DNA from: Pelagibacterales bacterium SAG-MED20
Lineage (GTDB): Bacteria; Pseudomonadota; Alphaproteobacteria; Pelagibacterales; Pelagibacteraceae
Direction of reading: 5' to 3'
Assembly (NCBI GenBank): GCA_014653975.1
Contig: JACWDR010000001.1
Coordinates: 90,001 to 154,000 of the forward strand
Length of the DNA stretch: 64,000 bases
A program made the translations under genes and the position numbers. The notes under the pieces are model-generated. The model saw only the letters and a list, made by a program, of their open reading frames with translations, was not told the DNA's origin and made no database searches. The stretch's first letter is position 1. Every line of letters begins with the position of its first letter. Shown here piece by piece: positions 27,674 to 35,764 of this stretch.

Positions 27674-28436
27674 AAAATTCCGTATAAAGTCTTTTAAGAC
27701 AAAAAAACCAATAATAGAGTTGGACAAGCTATCTCTTTCTTTTGGAAAAAGAACAATTCTTGATAATGTAAGTTTTTCAGTTAATGAAGGACAAATTCTT
27801 GGATTACTAGGACCAAATGGTGTTGGTAAATCAACAATATTTAATTTAATTACAGGACTGATAAAACCAGATTATGGGTCAATAAAAATTCAATCAAAAA
27901 TTGTTAATGATTATCCGATTTACTTAAGAACAAAAAAATTTAAGATTGGTTATGTTCCCCAACATGGTGGATATTTCCACGATCTAACTCTTTTAGAAAA
28001 TCTAAAAGCAATTGGAGAAATTTTACTACCTGATAAAAAAATTAGAGCAGAAAAAATAGACTCTTTAATTGCAAAATTTGAATTAGATCCCGTTACTAGT
28101 GTAAAAGCAAATCACTTATCAGGTGGACAAAAAAAAAGATTGGTAATTGCTCTTGCCTTATTAGGAAGTCCAAAGATTTTACTTTTGGATGAACCTTTTG
28201 CAGCTCTAGATGTTTTAACAATAAAAATGCTTCAACAAATTATTGTAAATTTACAAAGTGAAAATAACATATCCATAATACTATGTGATCATCAAGCAAG
28301 AGATCTCTTGACTTGTGTTGATGTGGCCTTGGTGCTATCAAATTGCAAAGTGATAGCAAGCGGTGCACCTAATCAGTTGGTAAATAACAATGAAGCCAAA
28401 AATGCCTACTTTGGTGAATCTTTTAAAATAAATTAA
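27660..28436 (+). CDS. lptB: LPS export ABC transporter ATP-binding protein LptB
   Basis: A 258-aa ABC ATPase with Walker A GPNGVGKST (about residue 57), Q-loop YVPQHG, signature LSGGQKKRL and Walker B LLLDEPFAALD. An H-loop follows (LCDHQARD). It powers LPS extraction from the inner membrane together with LptF/LptG, which are not in this window. The first 20 residues are basic and extend beyond the usual start; ATG 27660 overlaps lptC, giving translational coupling. Confidence 0.95.
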   Translation: MAIIKKFRIKSFKTKKPIIELDKLSLSFGKRTILDNVSFSVNEGQILGLLGPNGVGKSTIFNLITGLIKPDYGSIKIQSKIVNDYPIYLRTKKFKIGYVPQHGGYFHDLTLLENLKAIGEILLPDKKIRAEKIDSLIAKFELDPVTSVKANHLSGGQKKRLVIALALLGSPKILLLDEPFAALDVLTIKMLQQIIVNLQSENNISIILCDHQARDLLTCVDVALVLSNCKVIASGAPNQLVNNNEAKNAYFGESFKIN

Positions 28437-28452
28437 ATAAAATTAATTTCAT

Positions 28453-29778
28453 ATGGCTAATGTCTTAAGGATTAATAAAAAAATTGCATCCTATGATAAA
28501 AAAATAATAGTTGATGGAGATAAAAGTCTATCAATAAGATGGGTGTTGTTGGCGTCGCAATCATCAGGAAAGTCTAAAGCATATAATCTTTTAATGTCAG
28601 AAGATGTTAATGCAGCATTAGACTCTATAAAAAAACTGGGAATAAAAGTTAAGTTACATAAACACTTTTGTGAGATTTACGGAAAAGGAATTAACGGTTT
28701 CAAATACAAAAAAAATTTAATAATTAACGCAAGAAACTCAGGAACACTTGGAAGACTTCTCCTCGGCCTGCTGGTTAAATCAAATAAAAAGATTAAGTTT
28801 GTTGGAGACAAAAGTTTGTCTAAAAGAGATTTTTCTAGAATAACTAAACCACTCAAAAAATTTGGTGCTAAATTTTATCATGAAACAAAAAATAAATTAC
28901 CTTTGTCAATCTTAGGTTCGGAGACTATAAAAGGAATAAATTATTTAGAAAATAAAGGCTCAGCTCAATGTAAGAGCAGTGTAATGCTTGCAGCTCTTAA
29001 CGCTTCAGGCACAACCTCAATAAAAGCAAAAAAATCAAGAAATCATACAGAACTACTTTTTAAACACTTAAAGATACCTATAAAAATTAAGAGATCTAAA
29101 AAATTTGATTATATTGAAATCAAACAACCAAAAAAAATTAAAGCATTCAATTATCATATACCTGGAGATATAAGCTCAAGTGCTTTTTTCATGGCGCTAA
29201 CTACATTGTCTAATAATTCAAAACTAACAATTAAAGATGTAAACACAAACCCCTCGAGAATAGGTGTAATTAAAATTTTAAAAAAAATGGGTGCTAAAAT
29301 ATCATTTAGAAATCAAAGGAATTATAATGGTGAAAAGATTGCGGACATATTAATAAAAAGTTCTAAAAAACTTAAGTCAATAAATTGCCCTCCAGAACTA
29401 AATAGTAGTGCTATAGATGAGTTTTTAATAATTTTTTTAGTTGCTGCAAAAGCAAAAGGAATTTCTCATTTCAAAGATTTATCTGAACTTAACCAAAAAG
29501 AAAGTCCAAGATTGAATTTGGGATCTAAAATTTTAAATATAATGGGAATTAAAACAGAACTGTCTAAAGACTCAATTAAGATATATGGTCAACCAAATTT
29601 AGAGATAAAAAAAACCATTATTGTGAAAGATTACTTAAAAGATCATAGAGTTTTTATGATGAGCACAATTGCAGCTTTAACTTGTGGAGGAAATTGGCAA
29701 ATTCATGATAAAGATTCTGTTAATACTTCCTTTCCATCTTTTTTAAAAATAATTACTAAATTAAAAAATAAACACTAA
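28453..29778 (+). CDS. aroA: 3-phosphoshikimate 1-carboxyvinyltransferase (EPSP synthase)
   Basis: A 441-aa shikimate-pathway enzyme joining PEP to shikimate-3-phosphate. Family segments are GDKSLSIRW (usual form SxSHR or SVSNR), ARNSGTLGRLL, GSAQCKSSVMLAAL, PGDISSSAFFMA and DHRVFMM. The PEP-site motif that is usually KESDR reads KESPR, with the arginine kept. The sequence is diverged but has all large blocks. Its stop overlaps the cmk start (TAATG), placing it in the aroA-cmk-rpsA order common in Proteobacteria. Confidence 0.94.
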   Translation: MANVLRINKKIASYDKKIIVDGDKSLSIRWVLLASQSSGKSKAYNLLMSEDVNAALDSIKKLGIKVKLHKHFCEIYGKGINGFKYKKNLIINARNSGTLGRLLLGLLVKSNKKIKFVGDKSLSKRDFSRITKPLKKFGAKFYHETKNKLPLSILGSETIKGINYLENKGSAQCKSSVMLAALNASGTTSIKAKKSRNHTELLFKHLKIPIKIKRSKKFDYIEIKQPKKIKAFNYHIPGDISSSAFFMALTTLSNNSKLTIKDVNTNPSRIGVIKILKKMGAKISFRNQRNYNGEKIADILIKSSKKLKSINCPPELNSSAIDEFLIIFLVAAKAKGISHFKDLSELNQKESPRLNLGSKILNIMGIKTELSKDSIKIYGQPNLEIKKTIIVKDYLKDHRVFMMSTIAALTCGGNWQIHDKDSVNTSFPSFLKIITKLKNKH

Positions 29779-30431
29779 TGAAAATAAAAAATAAAATTAA
29801 AGTTGCTATTGACTCTCCTGCTGCTGCTGGTGCTGGAACTCAAGCAAAATTAATTTCTAAACATTATAATTTATTTTATCTAGATACTGGAAAAATTTAT
29901 AGGTTAATTGCTAATATAAAAATCACTATTCCAAAAAAATATAACTATTCTTTAATAAAAAAGAAAATGAAAAAACTTAGCATGAAAGATCTACAAAATA
30001 AAAAATTATTAACTGATGAGGTTGGAACTATGGCCTCTATAATATCAAAAGATAAAAAAATAAGAAAACTTGTTCATGCTTTTCAAATTAAAAGTGCATA
30101 TGATCCGCCAGAGAAATACAATGGATCATGCTTAGACGGAAGAGATATAACTTATAAAATAATTCCTGATGCTAATTTTAAATTTTTTATAACAGCAAAT
30201 ACAAAAACAAGAGCTTTAAGGAGATATAAAGAGTTAAGAGTGTTAAATAAAAAAATATCTTTTAATGAAGTCCTAAAAAGCATCAAAAAACGTGATAAAA
30301 GCGATTATAACAGAGCAATATCGCCCCTAAAGAAAACTAAAGATTCGATCTTGATTAATACAACAAATTTAACTAAAAGATCATGCTTTTTAAAAATTAA
30401 ACAAATTATAGATAGGAAACTAAAAGCTTAA
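29778..30431 (+). CDS. cmk: Cytidylate kinase with altered P-loop
   Basis: A 217-aa (d)CMP kinase by synteny (aroA-cmk-rpsA) and family blocks: FYLDTGKIYR, a CLDGRDI motif followed by PDANFKFFITA, RALRRYKEL and KRDKSDYNRAISPL. The P-loop, normally GPAASGKGT, reads SPAAAGAGT. The lysine that contacts ATP phosphates is Ala and the first Gly is Ser. Codons GGT GCT GGA ACT confirm this in the DNA. Everything else is intact, so the gene is under selection. How it binds ATP is unclear. Confidence 0.92.
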   Translation: MKIKNKIKVAIDSPAAAGAGTQAKLISKHYNLFYLDTGKIYRLIANIKITIPKKYNYSLIKKKMKKLSMKDLQNKKLLTDEVGTMASIISKDKKIRKLVHAFQIKSAYDPPEKYNGSCLDGRDITYKIIPDANFKFFITANTKTRALRRYKELRVLNKKISFNEVLKSIKKRDKSDYNRAISPLKKTKDSILINTTNLTKRSCFLKIKQIIDRKLKA

Positions 30432-32158
30432 TGGAAATTTATAAAGACCTTTCAAACCCTGCCTCAAAAGAATTCGAACAACTATTAAATTCTCAGTTTA
30501 CAAAAACAGCTAATCTTGAAGAAGGAAAAATTATCACAGGTTTAGTAAATAAAGTGACAGATAATTTTGTCTTTCTTGAAGTACCAGGATTAAAATCTGA
30601 ACCGATTCTAGATATCAATGAATTAAAAAGCATGGGCATGCTTGATAAAGCAAAAGTAGGTGAAAAAATTTCAGTTCTTCTTGAAAGATTAGAAGACAAA
30701 AAAGGAGAGGTGTTGGTGTCAGCTTCTAAGGCTCAAAAAATTCAAGGCTGGGATAAATTAGTTGAGGCTTATGAAAAAAATGAACCAATCATGGGTAAAA
30801 TTACTGGCCGTGTTAAAGGTGGATGTATAGTGGAGCATATCGATACTGGATCTTTAATGTTTTTACCAGGATCACAAATTTCTGACAAACCTTTAAAAGA
30901 TATAAGCCATTTAATGAATGAACCACAAAAATTTGCTTTAATTAAATTAGATAAAATTAGAGGAAATGCTTGTGTTTCTAGAAGAGAAATTATTTCTTCA
31001 TTTAAAAAAGAAGACAAAATTAAAATTGTTGAAAAATTTAAAATTGGAGATGTTATTAAAGGTGCTGAGGTAAAGGGTTACAGTTCATTTGGTTGTTTTT
31101 TTAGTGTTAATGGTGAACTAGATGTTTTAGTACATCTTCAAGAAATATCGTATTCAAGAGTAAATCATCCTGATGAAGTTTTTAATATTGGAGAAAAACA
31201 TGACTTATTAGTAATATCTGTAGATAAAGAAAAGTTACAAGTTGGTTGTTCTGTTAAACAACTTTCTCCAGATCCTTTTGAGCATATTACAAATTATGAA
31301 TTAAATAAGCCCTATAAAGTTAAAGTTGTTAAGTTAATGGATTTTGGCGCTTTCTGTGAACTAGAGCCTGGTCTTTCAACTTTACTTCACTCAAGTGAAT
31401 TAAGTTGGAGCAAAAAAAATATATCAGCAAAAAAAATGTTTAGGGTTGGTGATGAAATTGATTGTATAATTACTGAAATAGATAAAGAAAAAAGAAGAGT
31501 TGCTATCTCTCATCGTCTTACAACTCAAAACCCTTTCGAAATTTTTGAAAATAAGTATCCAGTTGGATCAGAAGTTGAAGGTGAGGTTGCTAGTAAAAAT
31601 GAATATTCAATTTTTATAAAAATTGAAGATTTAGATATAGATGCTTTCTTACACTGTAATGATCTTACATACCTAACAAATGGAGAAGAAGAGCTTGCCA
31701 AACATAAAATTGGTGACAAATTAAAAGTTAAAGTTTTAGAAATTAAGATAAACGAACAAAAAATAAGAGTTGGTTTACGACAAACTCAACCAGACCCTTT
31801 TGATTGGTTTAAAGATAAAAAAATTAAACAAGCAATTACTGTTAAAATCATTTCAAGTGATAATAAGGGTTTAGTTGTTAGACCTGAAGGTTGTGAGATG
31901 GATTTTAATATTAAAAAATCTGCAATAGCTATCAACGCAGCTGATGCTAGACCCGCAAGATTTACAGGTGGAGAAAGAATTGATTGTGCTATAGCTGAGT
32001 TAGATTTTAGCAAAAGAAAAGCAACATTAAGCATCAAATTACTTGAAGAAATTGAAAGAAAGGTTGCTTTAGATACTTATGGCTCTGAAGCGAGTGGTAA
32101 AAATTTACCTTTCTCTTCATTATCTGACGATCTAGAAAAAAAGAAAAAAGAAGAATAA
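30431..32158 (+). CDS. rpsA: 30S ribosomal protein S1
   Basis: A 575-aa protein made of about six S1 RNA-binding repeats, as in the proteobacterial S1 (557 aa in E. coli). Repeat signatures are GKITGRVKGGCIVEH, GAEVKGYSSFGCFF, VVKLMDFGAFCELEPGLSTLLHSSELSW and related copies. S1 brings mRNA to the 30S subunit and is important for leaders lacking a Shine-Dalgarno site, which look frequent in this window. The start overlaps the cmk stop as TAATG; ihfB follows after 3 nt. Confidence 0.97.
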   Translation: MEIYKDLSNPASKEFEQLLNSQFTKTANLEEGKIITGLVNKVTDNFVFLEVPGLKSEPILDINELKSMGMLDKAKVGEKISVLLERLEDKKGEVLVSASKAQKIQGWDKLVEAYEKNEPIMGKITGRVKGGCIVEHIDTGSLMFLPGSQISDKPLKDISHLMNEPQKFALIKLDKIRGNACVSRREIISSFKKEDKIKIVEKFKIGDVIKGAEVKGYSSFGCFFSVNGELDVLVHLQEISYSRVNHPDEVFNIGEKHDLLVISVDKEKLQVGCSVKQLSPDPFEHITNYELNKPYKVKVVKLMDFGAFCELEPGLSTLLHSSELSWSKKNISAKKMFRVGDEIDCIITEIDKEKRRVAISHRLTTQNPFEIFENKYPVGSEVEGEVASKNEYSIFIKIEDLDIDAFLHCNDLTYLTNGEEELAKHKIGDKLKVKVLEIKINEQKIRVGLRQTQPDPFDWFKDKKIKQAITVKIISSDNKGLVVRPEGCEMDFNIKKSAIAINAADARPARFTGGERIDCAIAELDFSKRKATLSIKLLEEIERKVALDTYGSEASGKNLPFSSLSDDLEKKKKEE

Positions 32159-32161
32159 AAA

Positions 32162-32452
32162 TTGGCAATTGTAAAATCAAAACTTTTAAAAAAACTTTCA
32201 AACAATTATCCAAATTTTTTAAAAAAAGATCTTGAAAAATTTACTAATATTATTTTGGATGAAATTAAACAGGCCTTAAAAAGAGGTGACCGTGTTGAGC
32301 TAAGAGGATTTGGTATTTTTTCAACCAATATTCAAAAAGCTAGAATATCAAGAAACCCAAAAACTGGTGAAAAAGTAAACACCCCTGAAAAAAAAACAAT
32401 TCACTTTAAAATGGCAAAAGAAATGTTTAAAAAATTAAACAATGTCGAATAA
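32162..32452 (+). CDS. ihfB: Integration host factor beta subunit
   Basis: A 96-aa HU/IHF-family DNA-bending protein starting at TTG 32162. It has the family core RVELRGFGIFSTNIQKARISRNPKTGEKVNTPEKKTIHFKM, with the intercalating proline arm near RNPKTG. Position right after rpsA is the classical ihfB location, which separates it from HU. The C-terminus overlaps pyrF by 11 nt. The TTG start is the only one giving the full family N-terminus. Confidence 0.93.
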   Translation: MAIVKSKLLKKLSNNYPNFLKKDLEKFTNIILDEIKQALKRGDRVELRGFGIFSTNIQKARISRNPKTGEKVNTPEKKTIHFKMAKEMFKKLNNVE

Positions 32453-33119
32453 AAATATTTTTGTAGCCTGTGATGTATCAAGCCAAAAAGAAATATTAGA
32501 TTTATTAAGTTTAATTCATAAAGATATTTCAGGGATTAAAATTGGGTTGCAATATATCACTCGAAGAAGTCCTAAAGACATAAGAGAACTTTCAAAATTT
32601 AAAAAACCTATTTTTTATGATGGTAAATTTTTTGATATTAAAAATACATTAGTTGAGTCAATAAAATCACTTGAAGATCTGAGTGTAAAATATGCTACAG
32701 TTCACCTACTTAATGGTTTTGACGCACTTAAAGCAGCAAATGAAGCCGCAACAAAAATTAATTTAAAATTATTAGGTGTTTCAATTTTAACAAGTTTAAA
32801 TGATGAAGATTTAGAAAGTTTAGGATTTTCAAACAAAATTGAAGATCAGGTTTTAAGATTAATTAAAATTGCAATAGATGCAAATTTATATGGTGTTATT
32901 TGTAGCCCACTGGAGACAAAAATGATTAAAAAAATTGCACCGAAACTAAAATGTTTTACACCAGGAATCAGAATGGAACCTTCAAAAGATGATCAGAAAA
33001 GAACAATGAATGCTGATGAAGCAATTAAAGAAGGCAGCGACTGTCTAATAATTGGTCGACCAATTACTGAGGGTGATCCAAAGGTTAATTTAAAAAAAAT
33101 ACTTTCCTCTATAAATTAA
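32442..33119 (+). CDS. pyrF: Orotidine 5'-phosphate decarboxylase
   Basis: A 225-aa TIM-barrel enzyme forming UMP. The catalytic Asp/Lys network is visible in FYDGKFFDIKNTL (about residues 65-77), and the phosphate end shows CFTPGIRME and IIGRPITEG. Length is standard. It overlaps ihfB by 11 nt and abuts trpF with no gap, inside the rpsA-ihfB-pyrF-trpF run. Confidence 0.95.
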   Translation: MSNKNIFVACDVSSQKEILDLLSLIHKDISGIKIGLQYITRRSPKDIRELSKFKKPIFYDGKFFDIKNTLVESIKSLEDLSVKYATVHLLNGFDALKAANEAATKINLKLLGVSILTSLNDEDLESLGFSNKIEDQVLRLIKIAIDANLYGVICSPLETKMIKKIAPKLKCFTPGIRMEPSKDDQKRTMNADEAIKEGSDCLIIGRPITEGDPKVNLKKILSSIN

Positions 33120-33737
33120 ATGAAATCAAAAATTTGTGGTATAAAAGACTTCAAAACTCTAGAGCATATAACAAGCCACCCTCACCCACCTCAATATATT
33201 GGTTTTATTGTAAATTATTCAAAATCAAAAAGATTTATAGAATATAATGAGCTAAAAAAGATCTTAAAAGTTAATAAAAAAAATTCAAAATATGTTGCAG
33301 TATTAGTAAAGCCAGACAATAAAATTTTAGAAAAAATAAAAAACTTACCCTTTGATTATTATCAAATTTATAATCTTAATTCTCAAGAAATTAAATTGAT
33401 TAAAGAAAAGTATAATAAAAAAATTATTGTTGGTATTACAGTTCAAAATAAAAATGATATTTTGAGATATAAAGATTATAAAGATGTGGCTGATATATTT
33501 TTATTTGATAGCAAAGGATATGAAAAAAGTTTATCTTTTGATCATCAGTTAGTTAAAAATTTAAACCTTGATAAAGAGTTGATGATTGCTGGCAACATTC
33601 AAATAGAAGACAATCTTGAAAATTATAAAAAAATAGCCAATACTATAGATATTTCTGGAGGTCTTGAAACATCTGGATTAAAAGATATTTCAAAAATAAA
33701 TATTTTTTTAAATAAAATTAATAAAATTAATGATTAA
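33120..33737 (+). CDS. trpF: Phosphoribosylanthranilate isomerase
   Basis: A 205-aa TIM-barrel protein of tryptophan synthesis. The catalytic cysteine is in KICGIKD (residue 6) and the acidic residue in FLFDS near residue 128. The phosphate-binding loops read MIAGNI and DISGGLETSGLKD. Loops are more diverged than usual (FIVNYSKSKR where many relatives have an SPR motif). Its stop region overlaps trpB by 8 nt. Synteny trpF-trpB-trpA-accD-folC is typical of Alphaproteobacteria. Confidence 0.92.
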   Translation: MKSKICGIKDFKTLEHITSHPHPPQYIGFIVNYSKSKRFIEYNELKKILKVNKKNSKYVAVLVKPDNKILEKIKNLPFDYYQIYNLNSQEIKLIKEKYNKKIIVGITVQNKNDILRYKDYKDVADIFLFDSKGYEKSLSFDHQLVKNLNLDKELMIAGNIQIEDNLENYKKIANTIDISGGLETSGLKDISKINIFLNKINKIND

Positions 33738-34965
33738 ACTAAAAAAAAAAATTCCTTTAATTGATCAACATGACAAAAACGGATTTTGGGGAGGTAAATT
33801 TGGTGGTAATTTTATTCCTGAAACCTTAAAAAAACCTGTCGAAGATTTATCAATTCTTTTTGAAAGACTTAGATATAACAAAAGTTTTATTAAACAAAGA
33901 GATTATCATTTTAAGAACTACATAGGTTCACCTACTTCATTTATAAAACTTCAAAAACTGTCTAATCATCTAGGTGGTGCTCAAATATATGCCAAAATGG
34001 TATCAGAGGCGAATGGTGGTGCTCATAAAATTTATAATGCAACTGTTCATTGTCTTATTGCTAAAAAAGCTGGAAAAAAATATGTAGTAGGAGACACAGG
34101 TGCTGGTTACGCTGGAAAAATGTTAAGCATGGCTGCTAAGAGGTTTGGTCTTAAATGTAAAATATTCATGGGTGCAAAAGACATAAAGAGACAAAAACCA
34201 AACGTTGATGCAATGAAAAAAAATGGTGCCAATGTTGTACCTGTTTACTCTGGAAGCCAAACACTCGTTGATGCTGTAAGTGAGTGTATGAGGTATTGGG
34301 TCTCAAATTGTGATAATACTCATATGTGTGTTGGTTCAACAGTAGGCCCAAACATATTTGTAAAAATTTGTGGTTGGAGTACAGCCCAAATTTCAAGAGA
34401 ATTAAAGTTTCAAATTCAATCTGAGTTTAAAAAAATTCCAAAAAAAGTTAAATTGATTAACTGTGTAGGTGGTGGAAGTTCAGCGTATGGTTTTTGGAGT
34501 GAATTCATAGATTATGAGAAAAAACAAATTGAATTAATTGGTGTTGAGGCTGGTGGACCTAGAAGCTCAAAACTTCACGCAGCTCCTTTAACAAACGGTG
34601 CTAAACTTGGTATTTTACATGGTGCCGCTGCTTATGTCTGTCAAAACAGTGAGGGTCAAATTAATGAGACAGATTCTATTTCTGCTGGGTTAGATTATCC
34701 AGGTGTGTCTCCTATTCACTGTTTTTTAAAAGATACCAAAAGAGCAAGATATACATCTGCAACAGACGAACATGCTTTGGATGCTTATAAACTTGTTACC
34801 AAACTTGAAAAAATAAACCCAAGTTTAGAACCTAGCCATGCTTTTGCTGAAGCAATCAAAATAGCACCAAAGTTAGGTAAAAATACAATTATTATAGTAA
34901 ACTCTTGTGGGGATGCTAAAAAAGATCGAGACATATTAAAAGCAAGATTAGGGAACAATAAATAG
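33730..34965 (+). CDS. trpB: Tryptophan synthase beta chain, catalytically diverged
   Basis: A 411-aa fold-type II PLP enzyme. The PLP lysine is present in NGGAHKIYN, as is the phosphate cup CVGGGSSAYG and the C-terminal serine (VNSCGDAKKD). Several near-invariant parts are changed. The KRED(L) segment reads KMVSE. The catalytic Glu of ETGAGQHG is Asp (GDTGAGYAG). The COMM-domain GPHPYP reads GPNIFV. Synteny argues that this is the native trpB. It may still make tryptophan with altered kinetics or use other substrates. Confidence 0.88.
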   Translation: MIKLKKKIPLIDQHDKNGFWGGKFGGNFIPETLKKPVEDLSILFERLRYNKSFIKQRDYHFKNYIGSPTSFIKLQKLSNHLGGAQIYAKMVSEANGGAHKIYNATVHCLIAKKAGKKYVVGDTGAGYAGKMLSMAAKRFGLKCKIFMGAKDIKRQKPNVDAMKKNGANVVPVYSGSQTLVDAVSECMRYWVSNCDNTHMCVGSTVGPNIFVKICGWSTAQISRELKFQIQSEFKKIPKKVKLINCVGGGSSAYGFWSEFIDYEKKQIELIGVEAGGPRSSKLHAAPLTNGAKLGILHGAAAYVCQNSEGQINETDSISAGLDYPGVSPIHCFLKDTKRARYTSATDEHALDAYKLVTKLEKINPSLEPSHAFAEAIKIAPKLGKNTIIIVNSCGDAKKDRDILKARLGNNK

Positions 34966-34966
34966 A

Positions 34967-35764
34967 ATGTCATTAATAAACTTAGCATTTAAAAAAGCTA
35001 AAAATAAAAAAAGACCAGCTTTACTAACATACACAGTAGCGGGTGACAGTAGTAAAAAAAAATCATTAGAAATATTAAAATCAATTGCAAAATATGCTGA
35101 TATTTGTGAAATAGGTTTTCCTCATAACACTCCAATCGCTGATGGTGGGCAAATACAATCAAGCGCTTATAGAGCTTTAAAAAATGGAATTAAAATAAAA
35201 GATGTTTTTTCAATAGTAAGAGATTTTAAAAGATCTGCAACACCTAAGCCTATAATTTTGATGGGTTACTACAATATGATTTATCAATATGGTGATAATA
35301 ACTTTATCAATATCTGTAAAAAAAGTGGTGTAGATGGATTAATTGTTGTTGATTTACCCTATCCTGAAAATAAAGATTTTGCCAAAAAATGTAAAAAAAA
35401 AAATATTAGCTTTATTCAGTTAGTCTCTCCTACTACTTCTCTCATTAGAATGAAAAAAATTATTATGGATTCTCATGATATGGTGTATTATATTAGTATG
35501 CTCTCAACGACAGGAGGAAAATTAAAAGTATCTCCTGAAAAGATATTAAAAAAATACAATAAAATTAAAAGTCTAAATAAAAATAAGAATATTGTAATTG
35601 GTTTTGGTATTACTGAAAAAACAATAGCTTCATTAAGAAAAGCTGATGGGTTAGTAGTTGGTAGTGCTTTATGTAAAGAAATATCAAAATCAGTTGAAAA
35701 TCGACAAAATCCTGTCACAAATGTAACTAATATTGTAAAAAGATTAAGAAAAAAAATTTTATGA
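34967..35764 (+). CDS. trpA: Tryptophan synthase alpha chain
   Basis: A 265-aa TIM-barrel partner of TrpB, cleaving indole-3-glycerol phosphate. The catalytic Glu is in CEIGFPHN and the catalytic Asp in TPIADGG. The Thr of the mobile loop (STTGGK) is retained, as is the phosphate site (GFGI, DGLVVGSAL). The segment normally reading PFSDP is PHNTP, and the RAGVTG loop is MLSTTG. It seems to have changed together with its partner. It starts 1 nt after trpB; its stop overlaps accD as ATGA. Confidence 0.92.
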   Translation: MSLINLAFKKAKNKKRPALLTYTVAGDSSKKKSLEILKSIAKYADICEIGFPHNTPIADGGQIQSSAYRALKNGIKIKDVFSIVRDFKRSATPKPIILMGYYNMIYQYGDNNFINICKKSGVDGLIVVDLPYPENKDFAKKCKKKNISFIQLVSPTTSLIRMKKIIMDSHDMVYYISMLSTTGGKLKVSPEKILKKYNKIKSLNKNKNIVIGFGITEKTIASLRKADGLVVGSALCKEISKSVENRQNPVTNVTNIVKRLRKKIL

